Source of the DNA: an uncultured Burkholderiales bacterium
GTDB lineage: Bacteria > Pseudomonadota > Gammaproteobacteria > Burkholderiales > Burkholderiaceae_C
Reading direction: 5' to 3'
DNA: 64,000 bases
Assembly (NCBI GenBank): GCA_943908475.1
Contig: CALTTG010000012.1
Location: 13,462 to 77,461, forward strand
The translations under genes were made by a program, and so were the position numbers. Positions 17,010 through 29,351 of this stretch are shown here, piece by piece. Within the stretch, counting starts at the first letter, position 1. Each line of letters begins with the position of its first letter. A model generated the notes under the pieces. That model worked only from the letters and a program-made list of their open reading frames with translations, did no database searches and was not told the origin of the DNA.

Positions 17010-17040
17010 GTCGATTCAACGAGGCCTGAGCCTCGACAAA

Positions 17041-17691
17041 TCACTTGGCGCGAGTGCCCACCACTTCGATTTCGACGCGGCGGTTCTTGGCGCGACCTTC
17101 GTCCGACTTGTTGTCGGCCACAGGCTGGGCTTCGCCCTTGCCTTCGGTGTACACGCGCGAAGCATCCAGACCCTTGCCGGTCAGGTAGGCCTTCACGGCG
17201 TCAGCGCGCTTGACCGACAGCTTTTGGTTGTAGGCGTCGCTGCCCTTGGAGTCGGTGTGACCGGTGGCGATGATCACTTCCAGGTTCAGGCCCTTGACCT
17301 TGTCGGCCAGGTCGTCCAGCTTGGCCTTGCCTTCGGTCTTGAGGGTGGCCTTGTCGAAGTCGAAGAAGGCGTCAGCCGCGAAGCTCACCTTTTCAACGGC
17401 GGGAGCGGCAGGGGCCACAGGAGCGGGAGCCGGAACGGGCGCTGCCACGGGGGCAGGCGCGGGCGCAGGCGTCACAGCCTTGACGGCAGCGGCAGGAGCG
17501 GGCACGCCGTCACAGCCTTGAACACCGGTGGCAGGCGTCCAGAACTGATCACGCCAGCAGTATTCGTTGGTGCCGTTCTTCCACACGGTGCCGTCGGTGG
17601 CACGCCAGTTGTCGATGTTTTGCGCTTGGGCAGCGCCAGCAGACAGGGCAGCAACGGCAAACAGAGCGGCGACGCGGTTCAGTTTCTTCAT
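17041..17691 (-). CDS. ompA: OmpA-family outer membrane protein
   Basis: This 216-residue protein is made of a signal peptide (MKKLNRVAALFAVAALSAGAAQA, cut before QN at residue 24), a short region with two cysteines (EYCWRD, VQGCDG), an alanine/proline-rich linker, and a C-terminal OmpA peptidoglycan-binding domain. The domain shows FFDFDKATLK and ATGHTDSKGSDAYNQKLSVK. There is no large N-terminal beta-barrel, so it is the small OmpA-like type common in Burkholderiales. It links the outer membrane to peptidoglycan. The ATG at 17691 follows GAGG. It is divergent from gyrA and monocistronic with its own terminator. Confidence 0.9.
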   Translation of the reverse strand: MKKLNRVAALFAVAALSAGAAQAQNIDNWRATDGTVWKNGTNEYCWRDQFWTPATGVQGCDGVPAPAAAVKAVTPAPAPAPVAAPVPAPAPVAPAAPAVEKVSFAADAFFDFDKATLKTEGKAKLDDLADKVKGLNLEVIIATGHTDSKGSDAYNQKLSVKRADAVKAYLTGKGLDASRVYTEGKGEAQPVADNKSDEGRAKNRRVEIEVVGTRAK

Positions 17692-17893
17692 GTGAATCCT
17701 CACGGTGATTGAAGCAGCGGGGGCTGCGAGGAACGCCGGCACGGGCAAGGGTTACCCCGAGCAGCACTTCGTGAAAACATTCTGCCACACCACCGATAAC
17801 CCAGCGATTTCCCAGGGAGAGGGGCCCCTGCAAGGCGGGGACTGTTGCATCACTGACACAACCCCTTTGGGCAGGGGCGGCGCACCGAGGCCG

Positions 17894-17923
17894 TTCGGGG
17901 GAGTTCAGGGGGCGACTTACAAT
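17894..17923 (+). promoter_or_regulatory. Possible gyrA promoter in the ompA-gyrA intergenic region
   Basis: A TACAAT -10 box at 17918-17923 lies 18 bp after a weak TTCGGG -35 at 17894-17899, about 65 bp before gyrA. The 299-bp divergent gap (17692-17990) must also hold the ompA promoter, which I could not locate with confidence. Confidence 0.35.
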
Positions 17924-17990
17924 GGTCGTTTCGTGAAGGCCCTACAGGCGGTTCAGGGCCCACAGCCTGACGTCTGACCATCCCAAACGC

Positions 17991-20642
<2,652 letters not shown>

Positions 20643-20700
20643 ACGAACGACACCAACCCCTGAGCCCGTCGCCGGCGGGCGCAGTCAACAAGGAAAATCC

Positions 20701-21321
20701 ATGAAGCTGACGAACAATGTGTGGACCGCCGTGGTGGCCACTGCCCTGGCCACTGGCGCCCTGTCTGCACACGCTCAAACCAAGAAAGAGCTGGTTCAAA
20801 AGCTGGTGTCGATCCAACAATCGTCGCTGGAAGCCACCGCCAAGGGCCTGACCGAGGCGCCCGCACGCCAACTGATCGCTGCGGCTCAGCCCATCTTGGC
20901 CCAGGCCGTGGCCCCTGAAAAGCGCGAAGCCACCGCCAAGGCCGTGGACGCCGAAATCAAGAAGTACCTCGATGCCGCGGGCCCCATCGTTCGCGCCAGC
21001 ACCACCAAGGTCAGCCAGACCGCGATTGCCCAGGCCATCGAGAGCAAATTCTCGGAAGAGGAACTCAAGCAGTTGGTGGTGATGCTGGATTCGCCCGTGC
21101 TCAAGAAGTACCAGGCGGCCCTGCCTGAATTGAGCAAGAACCTGGCCGAGCAGGTCGTGGCCGACGCCCGCCCCAAGGTGGATCCCAAGCTGCAAGGGGC
21201 TCAGGAAGCCATCCGCAAGATCCTCGACAAGGCCACCGATGGTCGCCTGAGCCAAGCTGCTGCAGCCCAACAAGCCGCCCAGCAAGAGCAGCAAGGTGGC
21301 AAGGCCCCAGCGGGCAAGTGA
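20701..21321 (+). CDS. DUF2059-type periplasmic protein
   Basis: This 206-residue protein has a Sec signal peptide (MKLTNNVWTAVVATALATGA, then LSAHAQ). It is followed by a helical domain with charged repeats such as LTEAPARQLIAAAQPILAQA and SEEELKQLVVMLDSPVLKKY, the pattern of DUF2059. The C-terminus is glutamine/alanine-rich and ends QGGKAPAGK. The function is unknown. It lies 58 bp after gyrA and 13 bp before serC, an arrangement frequent in related genomes. The ATG at 20701 is preceded by an AAGGAAA site. The frame is open further upstream into gyrA but lacks family support there. Confidence 0.75.
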   Translation: MKLTNNVWTAVVATALATGALSAHAQTKKELVQKLVSIQQSSLEATAKGLTEAPARQLIAAAQPILAQAVAPEKREATAKAVDAEIKKYLDAAGPIVRASTTKVSQTAIAQAIESKFSEEELKQLVVMLDSPVLKKYQAALPELSKNLAEQVVADARPKVDPKLQGAQEAIRKILDKATDGRLSQAAAAQQAAQQEQQGGKAPAGK

Positions 21322-21334
21322 TCTGAGCCGAAGC

Positions 21335-22444
21335 ATGACGACGCGCCCCTACAACTTCTCGGCCGGCCCGGCCGCCCTGCCTGAAGAGGTGCTGCAACAA
21401 GCCGCCCTCGACATGCTGGACTGGCACGGATCGGGCATGAGCGTGCTGGAGATGAGCCACCGCGGCAAGGAGTTCATCTCCATTGCCCAGCAGGCCGAAA
21501 CCGACCTGCGCGACATCCTCTCGATCCCCGCGCAGTTCAAGGTCCTGTTCATGCAGGGGGGCGCGATCGCCGAAAACGCCATCTTGCCCATGAACCTGTC
21601 CCAGGGCGGGCAAACCGACTATGTGGTCACCGGCTCGTGGTCGCAGAAGTCGGCCAAAGAGGCGCGCAAGTACTGTCAGGTGAATGTGGCGGCCACCAAC
21701 GAGGGCGACAAGCACACCTCGATGCCCTCGGCGGGCGCCTGGCAACTCAGTGACGACGCCGCTTACGTGCACGTGTGCAGCAACGAAACCATCCATGGCG
21801 TCGAAATGCACGAACTGCCTGACCTGGCGTCGCTGGGCAGCAAAGCGCCTTTGGTGATCGACTGCTCATCGCACATTGCTTCGCGAACCATCGATTGGTC
21901 GCGCGTGGGCGTGGCCTATGCAGGGGCGCAGAAGAACATTGGCCCCGCGGGTCTGACGCTGGTCATCATCCGGGAAGACCTGTTGGGCAAGGCCCTGCCC
22001 ATCACACCGTCGGGCTTTGACTACCAGATCGTGGCGGACAACGAGTCCATGTACAACACCCCGCCCACCTATGCCTGGTACCTGGCCGGGCTGGTGTTCC
22101 AATGGGTCAAGCGACAGACCGAAGGCGAGCTGACCGGTCTGGCGGCCATCGAAGCCCGGAACGTGGCCAAGGCAAAGCTGTTTTATGACTACGTCGACAG
22201 CTCCGGGTTCTACGTCAACCGAGTGGCCCATGATTGCCGCTCGCGCATGAACATCCCCTTCTTCTTGAACGACGAGTCGCTCAACGACCAGTTCTTGAGC
22301 CAAGCGAAATCGGCGGGACTCCTGCAACTCAAGGGCCACAAGAGTGTGGGTGGCATGCGCGCGTCGATCTACAACGCCATGCCCCTGGCCGGGGTTCAGG
22401 CCTTGGTCGCTTTCATGAAAGACTTCGCGCAACGCCATGGCTGA
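21335..22444 (+). CDS. serC: Phosphoserine aminotransferase
   Basis: This 369-residue PLP-dependent class V aminotransferase converts 3-phosphohydroxypyruvate and glutamate to phosphoserine, and also works in PLP synthesis. The N-terminus TTRPYNFSAGPAALPEEVLQ is diagnostic. The PLP lysine lies in YAGAQKNIGPAGLT. The C-terminal GHKSVGGMRASIYNAMP matches the family. The ATG at 21335 fits the family length, and the codons before it are unsupported. It overlaps pheA by 8 bases, so the serine and aromatic genes form one operon. Confidence 0.97.
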   Translation: MTTRPYNFSAGPAALPEEVLQQAALDMLDWHGSGMSVLEMSHRGKEFISIAQQAETDLRDILSIPAQFKVLFMQGGAIAENAILPMNLSQGGQTDYVVTGSWSQKSAKEARKYCQVNVAATNEGDKHTSMPSAGAWQLSDDAAYVHVCSNETIHGVEMHELPDLASLGSKAPLVIDCSSHIASRTIDWSRVGVAYAGAQKNIGPAGLTLVIIREDLLGKALPITPSGFDYQIVADNESMYNTPPTYAWYLAGLVFQWVKRQTEGELTGLAAIEARNVAKAKLFYDYVDSSGFYVNRVAHDCRSRMNIPFFLNDESLNDQFLSQAKSAGLLQLKGHKSVGGMRASIYNAMPLAGVQALVAFMKDFAQRHG

Positions 22445-23564
22445 TTCGACCGATCACTTCGTCCCCGACGGTCGACCGGTGTCCGAGCAACTGGGCGACT
22501 TGCGCGTGCGGATCGACAGCGTCGATCGCCAACTGCTGCAACTGCTGAACCAGCGGGCCTTGCTGGCCCAGGCGGTGGGCGAGGTCAAGAAAATCGATGG
22601 CTCTCCGGTGTTTCGGCCCGACCGGGAGATTCAGGTCATCGAAGGCCTGAAGCAGGCCAACCCCGGGCCGGTGCTGCCAGAGAGCATCGCGCCCATCTGG
22701 CGCGAGATCATGTCCGCCTGCCGCGCGCTGGAGTCCAAGCAGCGGGTGGCTTTCCTCGGCCCGGTGGGCACCTTCACCGAACAGGCTGCCCTGAAGTACT
22801 TCGGCTCGTCCATCGAGCCCGTGATCTGCGCGAATTTCGACGAAGTGTTCCGTGCCACCGAGGCCGGCTCGTCCGACTTCGGCGTGGTGGCCATTGAAAA
22901 CTCCACCGAGGGCGTGGTCGCCCGTTCGCTCGACCTGCTGTTGCAGTCGTCCCTGGTGATCGTGGGTGAAACGTCCTTGCTGGTGCAGCACAACCTGCTG
23001 CGCAGCTCCCCCGAGTTGGCCGGCATCACCTCGGTGGCGGCGCATCCGCAAGCCTTGGCGCAGTGCCAACAATGGCTGAGCCTGCACCTGCCGCAGGCCG
23101 AGCGCCACGCCGTGAGCAGCAATGCCGAGGGCGCCCGATTGGCCGCATCCGACCCGACGGTGGCCGCCTTGGCCAGCGAGCGTGCAGCGGCCGTGTTTGG
23201 CCTGCACGTGGTGCAGCGGGCCGTGCAAGACGAAGCCCACAACCGCACACGCTTTGTGGTGGTGACCCGTCCCGAGCGCCAACCCCCGTCGGTCCCCACC
23301 GGCCACGATTGCACCAGCCTGATCGTGTCGGTGCACAACCGCCCCGGCGCCATGCACGATTTGCTGGTGCCGCTGAAAAAGCACGGTGTGTCCATGACCC
23401 GTTTCGAGTCGCGCCCGGCTCGCTCTGGCCAATGGGACTACATCTTCTACATCGACGTGGCGGGCCACCCTCAGGAACCCGCCGTGGCCGCAGCGCTGGA
23501 CGAACTCCGCGCGCAAAGCAGCATGTTCAAAGTGCTGGGCAGCTTCCCGCTGGACCCTCACTGA
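22437..23564 (+). CDS. pheA: Bifunctional chorismate mutase / prephenate dehydratase
   Basis: The 375-residue P-protein makes phenylpyruvate from chorismate. An AroQ chorismate mutase domain covers about residues 15-100 (LGDLRVRIDSVDRQLLQLL). A prephenate dehydratase domain follows (VAFLGPVGTFTEQAALKYFG, and VVAIENSTEGVV). A C-terminal ACT domain carries the phenylalanine-sensing ESRPARSG motif and is expected to give feedback inhibition by phenylalanine. It starts within the end of serC and lies 21 bp before tyrA. Confidence 0.97.
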   Translation: MADSTDHFVPDGRPVSEQLGDLRVRIDSVDRQLLQLLNQRALLAQAVGEVKKIDGSPVFRPDREIQVIEGLKQANPGPVLPESIAPIWREIMSACRALESKQRVAFLGPVGTFTEQAALKYFGSSIEPVICANFDEVFRATEAGSSDFGVVAIENSTEGVVARSLDLLLQSSLVIVGETSLLVQHNLLRSSPELAGITSVAAHPQALAQCQQWLSLHLPQAERHAVSSNAEGARLAASDPTVAALASERAAAVFGLHVVQRAVQDEAHNRTRFVVVTRPERQPPSVPTGHDCTSLIVSVHNRPGAMHDLLVPLKKHGVSMTRFESRPARSGQWDYIFYIDVAGHPQEPAVAAALDELRAQSSMFKVLGSFPLDPH

Positions 23565-23585
23565 GTTTTGAAGTCTGGATCTCTC

Positions 23586-24488
23586 ATGTTCAACCAGCTC
23601 GGTCTGATCGGATGCGGCCTGATGGGCGGCTCCTTCGCCCTGGCCCTCAAGAAAGCGGGCCTGGTTCGCCGGGTGGTCGGCTACAGCAAATCACCCTCCA
23701 CCGTCGAAAAAGCCCGCCGACTGGGCGTGATCGATGTGGCAGCTGAGTCGGCCCTGCTGGCTGTCTCGGGCTCCGACATCGTCATCATCGCCGTGCCAGT
23801 GGCCGCCACCGAGGGCACCTTCCGCGCCATCCGTCACCTGGTCGACCCGGGCGTGCTGTTCATGGACGTGGGCTCCACCAAGCGAGATGTGGTGGACGCA
23901 GCCCGTCGGGTGCTCAAAGAACGACTGCCCTCCTTCGTGCCCGCGCACCCCATCGCCGGTCGAGAGGTGGCCGGCATCGAACACGCCGACCCGCAGCTCT
24001 ACCAGGGCCGCAAAGTCATCCTGACGCCGCTTCAGCAAACCGATGCCACCCTGGTGCAAAAAGCCACCGATGTGTGGGCCGCCATCGGCTGCCAGGTGCT
24101 CAAGATGAGCCCGGAGAATCACGATGCCGCATTCGCCGCCGTGAGCCACCTGCCCCACCTGATCGCGTTTGCCTACCTCAATGCCATGAGCCAGCAACCC
24201 GCTGGCAAAGAGTTCCTGTCGTTGGCGGGCCCTGGCTTTCGCGACTTTTCCCGGATCGCAGCGAGCGACCCCAACGTCTGGCGAGACATCCTGCTGTCCA
24301 ACCGCGAAGAAGTGCTTCGCCAGTCCGAAGCGTTTCGGCAGGCACTGGACGCCATGGAGCGCAGCATGCGAGACTGGAACGGCGAGAGCCTTGAGCAGCA
24401 GATCCAATCGGCATCTTCTGCGCGCAGCCAGTGGTCCTTGAGCCACCCTGCGCCGGCCAGCACGCCCAAACCCGGCCACTCACGTTGA
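23586..24488 (+). CDS. tyrA: Prephenate dehydrogenase
   Basis: This 300-residue NAD(P)-dependent enzyme oxidises prephenate toward 4-hydroxyphenylpyruvate or arogenate to tyrosine. The dinucleotide-binding motif is LIGCGLMGGSFALALKKAG at residues 7-25. The central VGSTKRDVV and HPIAGREVAGIEHA motifs carry the catalytic histidine region. There is no fused chorismate mutase. The C-terminal tail (serine/proline-rich, ending KPGHSR) is variable. The ATG at 23586 is preferred over the in-frame TTG six codons earlier because the family N-terminus begins there. It lies between pheA and aroA-cmk. Confidence 0.95.
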   Translation: MFNQLGLIGCGLMGGSFALALKKAGLVRRVVGYSKSPSTVEKARRLGVIDVAAESALLAVSGSDIVIIAVPVAATEGTFRAIRHLVDPGVLFMDVGSTKRDVVDAARRVLKERLPSFVPAHPIAGREVAGIEHADPQLYQGRKVILTPLQQTDATLVQKATDVWAAIGCQVLKMSPENHDAAFAAVSHLPHLIAFAYLNAMSQQPAGKEFLSLAGPGFRDFSRIAASDPNVWRDILLSNREEVLRQSEAFRQALDAMERSMRDWNGESLEQQIQSASSARSQWSLSHPAPASTPKPGHSR

Positions 24489-24574
24489 GTCGCTGGGGTC
24501 AGTTGCCCAACCGGCGACAACGCGCGCACGTGGCGACCCGCTGCGCAGCGCGCACCTGATCTTTCTTTCGCGCC

Positions 24575-26635
24575 ATGTACACGACCGCCTTCCTTGACCT
24601 GCCCCCCCTGCTCGATGCGCACGGCGCCGTGCGACTGCCGGGCTCCAAAAGCATTTCCAACCGCGTGTTGCTGCTGGCGGGCCTGAGCGCGGGCACCACA
24701 CGCGTGCACGACCTGCTGGCGTCCGATGACACGCGCGTGATGCTCGACAGCCTGCGCACCCTGGGCTGCGACATCCGTCAGGTGCACGAAGCGGGCGGCG
24801 ATGTGCTGGAGATCACAGGCCTGGACGGCCAGCCCAAGGTCCTCAACGCCCAGCTGTTCCTGGGCAATGCGGGCACCGCCATGCGCCCCCTGACCGCCGC
24901 ACTCGCGCTGTTGTCGGCCACCCGAGGCGGCCTCTACGAACTCAGCGGTGTGCCCCGCATGCACGAACGCCCCATTGGCGACCTGATCGATGCCCTGCGC
25001 CCTCTGGGGTGCCACATCGAATGCACTGGTCAGGAGGGCTACCCGCCACTTCGCCTGCACGGGGGGCAGCTGCAACTGGCTGCTCCCATCAAGGTGCGCG
25101 GCGACGTCTCCAGCCAGTTCCTGACCGCCTTGCTGCTGGCCTTGCCGCTGGTGTCGCAAGACCACGACCTGACCATTGAAGTCGAAGGCGAGTTGATCTC
25201 CAAGCCCTACATCGAGATCACGTTGAACCTGCTGGCCCGGTTTGGCATCCAGGTGCGTCGCGAAGGCTGGGAGCGCTTCATCATTCCCCAGGGCAGCCGT
25301 TACCAGTCCCCGGGGGAGGTTCACATCGAGGCCGATGCCTCGTCGGCGTCTTACTTCATCGCCACCGGCGCCATTGCGGGTCAAGGCCACCCGGTCCGCA
25401 TCGAGGGCGTCGGGCTGGACTCCATCCAAGGCGACATCCGCTTTGTGGAGGCCGCTCGCGCCATGGGGGCCCAAGTCACCGGCGGACCCAACTGGCTGGA
25501 GATTGAGCGCGGCGCATGGCCCCTCAAAGCCGTGGACATGGACTGCAACCACATCCCGGATGCCGCCATGACCCTCGCCGTGATGGCGCTGTATGCCGAA
25601 GGCACCACCCGGCTTCGCAACATCGCCAGCTGGCGGGTGAAAGAAACCGACCGCATCGCGGCCATGGCCTGCGAGCTGCGCAAACTGGGCGCCCACGTGG
25701 TTGAAGGCGAAGACTTCATCGAAGTGACCCCGCCGGCGGTGGGTGGGTGGCAGCACGCCAGCATCCACACGTACGACGACCACCGCATGGCCATGTGCTT
25801 CTCGCTGGCCGCTTTCCACCCCTTGGCACCCACGATCCAGCCCGATCAGGCCGTCTCCGTGCGCATCGACGACCCACGGTGCGTGGGCAAGACCTTCCCC
25901 GACTATTTCGAGACACTTTTTCAAGTCGCAAAAACCGAAGCCCGTCTGATTCCCGTCATCACGATCGACGGGCCAACGGCCTCCGGCAAGGGCACCCTCG
26001 CCAGCGCATTGGCCGCCCGTCTGGGCTATCAGTTTCTGGACTCGGGGGCGCTTTACCGCATCACCGCCCTGCTGGCCCTGCGCCGCGGTGTGCCGGCGGA
26101 CCACGAGACCGCGCTGGTGGGCCTGGCCAAGCAACTGGGCCACGACATTCCCCTGCGGTTCGAGGGCGAGCACGTCTGGCTCGATGGCCAAGACGTCGCC
26201 GCCGACTTGCGTCAGGAAGAAGTGGGGCAAACCGCCTCGAAGATCTCGTCCTTGCCCGGTGTGCGACAAGCCCTGGTGGAACAACAACTGGCATTTCGGG
26301 GCTTGCCGGGCTTGGTGGCCGACGGCCGCGACATGGGCACCGTGATCTTTCCCGATGCCGGGCTCAAGGTCTTTTTGACCGCCACCGTGGCCCAACGCGC
26401 CGAGCGCCGACATAAACAATTGATTTCAAAAGGGTTTTCTGTTACCCTTGACGAGATCTGCGCTGACTTGGAAGCGCGTGACCTGCGGGATCGCACCCGC
26501 GCGGTGGCGCCCATGGTCCCAGCACAAGATGCCCGACTGCTCGACAATTCAGCCCTGTCCATCGACGAATCTGTCGACACCGTGCTGGGCTGGTGGACAG
26601 AAGGCTGGCCCCACGTGGTGGCGCCCCGGTCCTGA
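24575..26635 (+). CDS. aroA: Fused EPSP synthase (AroA) and cytidylate kinase (Cmk)
   Basis: This 686-residue fusion joins two enzymes. Residues 1 to about 445 are 3-phosphoshikimate 1-carboxyvinyltransferase, with LPGSKSISNRVLLLAGL near residue 20, LGNAGTAMRPL, and a catalytic region MPDAAMTLAVMAL-like (IPDAAMTLAVMAL). From about residue 460 it is cytidylate kinase: VITIDGPTASGKGTLASALA with the P-loop, YRITALLALRRG, then DGRDMGTVIFPDA. A short linker joins them with no stop or frameshift. The first domain works in the shikimate pathway and the second in CMP and dCMP phosphorylation. The fusion occurs in several Burkholderiales. Both domains look intact. It precedes rpsA, matching the usual cmk-rpsA order. 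Confidence 0.95.
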   Translation: MYTTAFLDLPPLLDAHGAVRLPGSKSISNRVLLLAGLSAGTTRVHDLLASDDTRVMLDSLRTLGCDIRQVHEAGGDVLEITGLDGQPKVLNAQLFLGNAGTAMRPLTAALALLSATRGGLYELSGVPRMHERPIGDLIDALRPLGCHIECTGQEGYPPLRLHGGQLQLAAPIKVRGDVSSQFLTALLLALPLVSQDHDLTIEVEGELISKPYIEITLNLLARFGIQVRREGWERFIIPQGSRYQSPGEVHIEADASSASYFIATGAIAGQGHPVRIEGVGLDSIQGDIRFVEAARAMGAQVTGGPNWLEIERGAWPLKAVDMDCNHIPDAAMTLAVMALYAEGTTRLRNIASWRVKETDRIAAMACELRKLGAHVVEGEDFIEVTPPAVGGWQHASIHTYDDHRMAMCFSLAAFHPLAPTIQPDQAVSVRIDDPRCVGKTFPDYFETLFQVAKTEARLIPVITIDGPTASGKGTLASALAARLGYQFLDSGALYRITALLALRRGVPADHETALVGLAKQLGHDIPLRFEGEHVWLDGQDVAADLRQEEVGQTASKISSLPGVRQALVEQQLAFRGLPGLVADGRDMGTVIFPDAGLKVFLTATVAQRAERRHKQLISKGFSVTLDEICADLEARDLRDRTRAVAPMVPAQDARLLDNSALSIDESVDTVLGWWTEGWPHVVAPRS

Positions 26636-26676
26636 CCGGCGCCCTCGCCAAAGGCAACCCCTAGGCTGTGACACGC

Positions 26677-26700
26677 CTTGCGCATCGCCCGATGCGCAAG
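26677..26700. repeat. Perfect 11-bp inverted repeat between aroA-cmk and rpsA
   Basis: CTTGCGCATCG and its exact reverse complement CGATGCGCAAG are separated by two bases. There is no T-run on either side, so it is not a normal intrinsic terminator. In RNA it would form a very stable hairpin at the end of the cmk message. Confidence 0.7.
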
Positions 26701-26705
26701 CAGTC

Positions 26706-26734
26706 TTGACCCCACCCGGGGTCGCGCGTGTCAT
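26706..26734 (+). promoter_or_regulatory. Possible rpsA promoter
   Basis: TTGACC at 26706-26711 and TGTCAT at 26729-26734 are 17 bp apart. A second small hairpin (GACCCC / GGGGTC, 26708-26723) overlaps the spacer. Start of rpsA translation is about 80 bp further on. The -10 match is only partial. Confidence 0.35.
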
Positions 26735-26812
26735 TTCATCAACTCAACCGCTTTTCCCGTTGCCTGTCGGGTCAAGCGTTACCGCTGGCCCCAAGCCAGC
26801 ACAGGAAATTCC

Positions 26813-28498
<1,686 letters not shown>

Positions 28499-28534
28499 TC
28501 GCCCTTGCTCTGACCCCATCCCCCAAGACTGGCA

Positions 28535-28615
28535 GACCTCACTTTCGGGTGAGGTCCTGGCAGCCCTTGGGGGCTGTGATGAAGGAATGCCTCCGGTCCC
28601 TTGATCACAGCCCCC
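28535..28615. repeat. Alternative hairpins between rpsA and ihfB
   Basis: GACCTCAC / GTGAGGTC (28535-28542 with 28549-28556) form one hairpin. CAGCCC / GGGCTG (28561-28566 with 28571-28576) can form a small one that competes with a perfect 12-bp helix GGGGGCTGTGAT / ATCACAGCCCCC (28569-28580 with 28604-28615). None is followed by a T-run. Confidence 0.55.
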
Positions 28616-28640
28616 GCACAAAATCAGCGTTGTTCATCCC

Positions 28641-28958
28641 ATGACCCGTTCTGACCTGGTGGCCAAGTTGGCCGAGCGCTTTGGCCAGCTCACCCAACGC
28701 GATGCCGAATTCGCCGTGAAGACCATCTTGGATGCCATGTCCGAAGCCTTGGCCCGAGGGCATCGCATCGAGCTGCGTGGTTTCGGCAGCTTCTCGATCA
28801 ACCGCCGCCCCCCACGCATGGGACGCAACCCGCGCTCCGGGGAACAAGTGCTGATCCCCGAAAAGCTGGTGCCCCACTTCAAACCTGGCAAAGCCCTGCG
28901 AGAATCGGTCGATGCGCGTGGTCCGGCGTCTGACAAGGCCCCGACCCCGCAAGACTGA
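28641..28958 (+). CDS. ihfB: Integration host factor subunit beta
   Basis: This 105-residue DNA-bending protein forms a heterodimer with IhfA. The N-terminus MTRSDLVAKLAERFGQLTQRD and the DNA-contacting arm RPPRMGRNPRSGEQVLIPEK are diagnostic, with the intercalating proline in the GRNPRSG turn. The extra C-terminal tail (ESVDARGPASDKAPTPQD) is typical of betaproteobacteria. IHF is also needed for looping at sigma-54 promoters, such as the two in this window. Transcription probably comes through from rpsA. Confidence 0.95.
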   Translation: MTRSDLVAKLAERFGQLTQRDAEFAVKTILDAMSEALARGHRIELRGFGSFSINRRPPRMGRNPRSGEQVLIPEKLVPHFKPGKALRESVDARGPASDKAPTPQD

Positions 28959-28977
28959 CCCACTCCAGGAGCATGCC

Positions 28978-29340
28978 TTGATCCGAACCCTGACCTGGCT
29001 CTGGCGAGCCTTCCTGTTCTTGCTGCTCTTCGCCTTTGCGTTGAAGAATCAGCACGCGGTGGAAGTCAAGGGCTTCTTCGGCTACAGCTGGCAAGCGCCC
29101 ATGGTCTTCGTGATCTTGGGTGTCTTTGGCGTGGGCTGCGCCGTGGGCGTGATCGCCATGGTGCCCAGCTGGTGGCGGCATCGCCGAGACGCGCGCAAAC
29201 GCTTGCACCTGGTGGCCGATGCCTCGGCGAACCAAGCGCGTCAGTCCACCCCGCATGATCGCGACAACCCGACCACGATCCCGTCGCAGTTGCCGTCGCC
29301 ACCCGACGTGGCCGCCCCCCGCAAGCCCGCCACCCGCTGA
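28978..29340 (+). CDS. lapA: LapA-domain inner membrane protein
   Basis: This 120-residue protein has two transmembrane segments, about residues 5-25 (WLWRAFLFLLLFAFAL) and 40-62 (APMVFVILGVFGVGCAVGV). A cytoplasmic tail rich in arginine, proline and serine follows. LapA acts with LapB in control of lipopolysaccharide synthesis. I place the start at TTG 28978 because AGGAG (28967-28971) precedes it at ideal distance and family N-termini begin IRTLTWL. The upstream ATG at 28912 lies inside ihfB and has no ribosome-binding site. It is 11 bp from lapB. Confidence 0.85.
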   Translation: MIRTLTWLWRAFLFLLLFAFALKNQHAVEVKGFFGYSWQAPMVFVILGVFGVGCAVGVIAMVPSWWRHRRDARKRLHLVADASANQARQSTPHDRDNPTTIPSQLPSPPDVAAPRKPATR

Positions 29341-29351
29341 GCCCGCACCTC

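Noticed and set aside
17434..17520. Repeats in the ompA alanine/proline linker as a possible tandem repeat locus
   Set aside because: It is a codon-level Ala/Pro/Val linker of the protein, with no exact DNA repeat unit.
24173..26419. 748-codon open frame antisense to aroA-cmk and tyrA
   Set aside because: It spans two real genes on the other strand and shows no domain.
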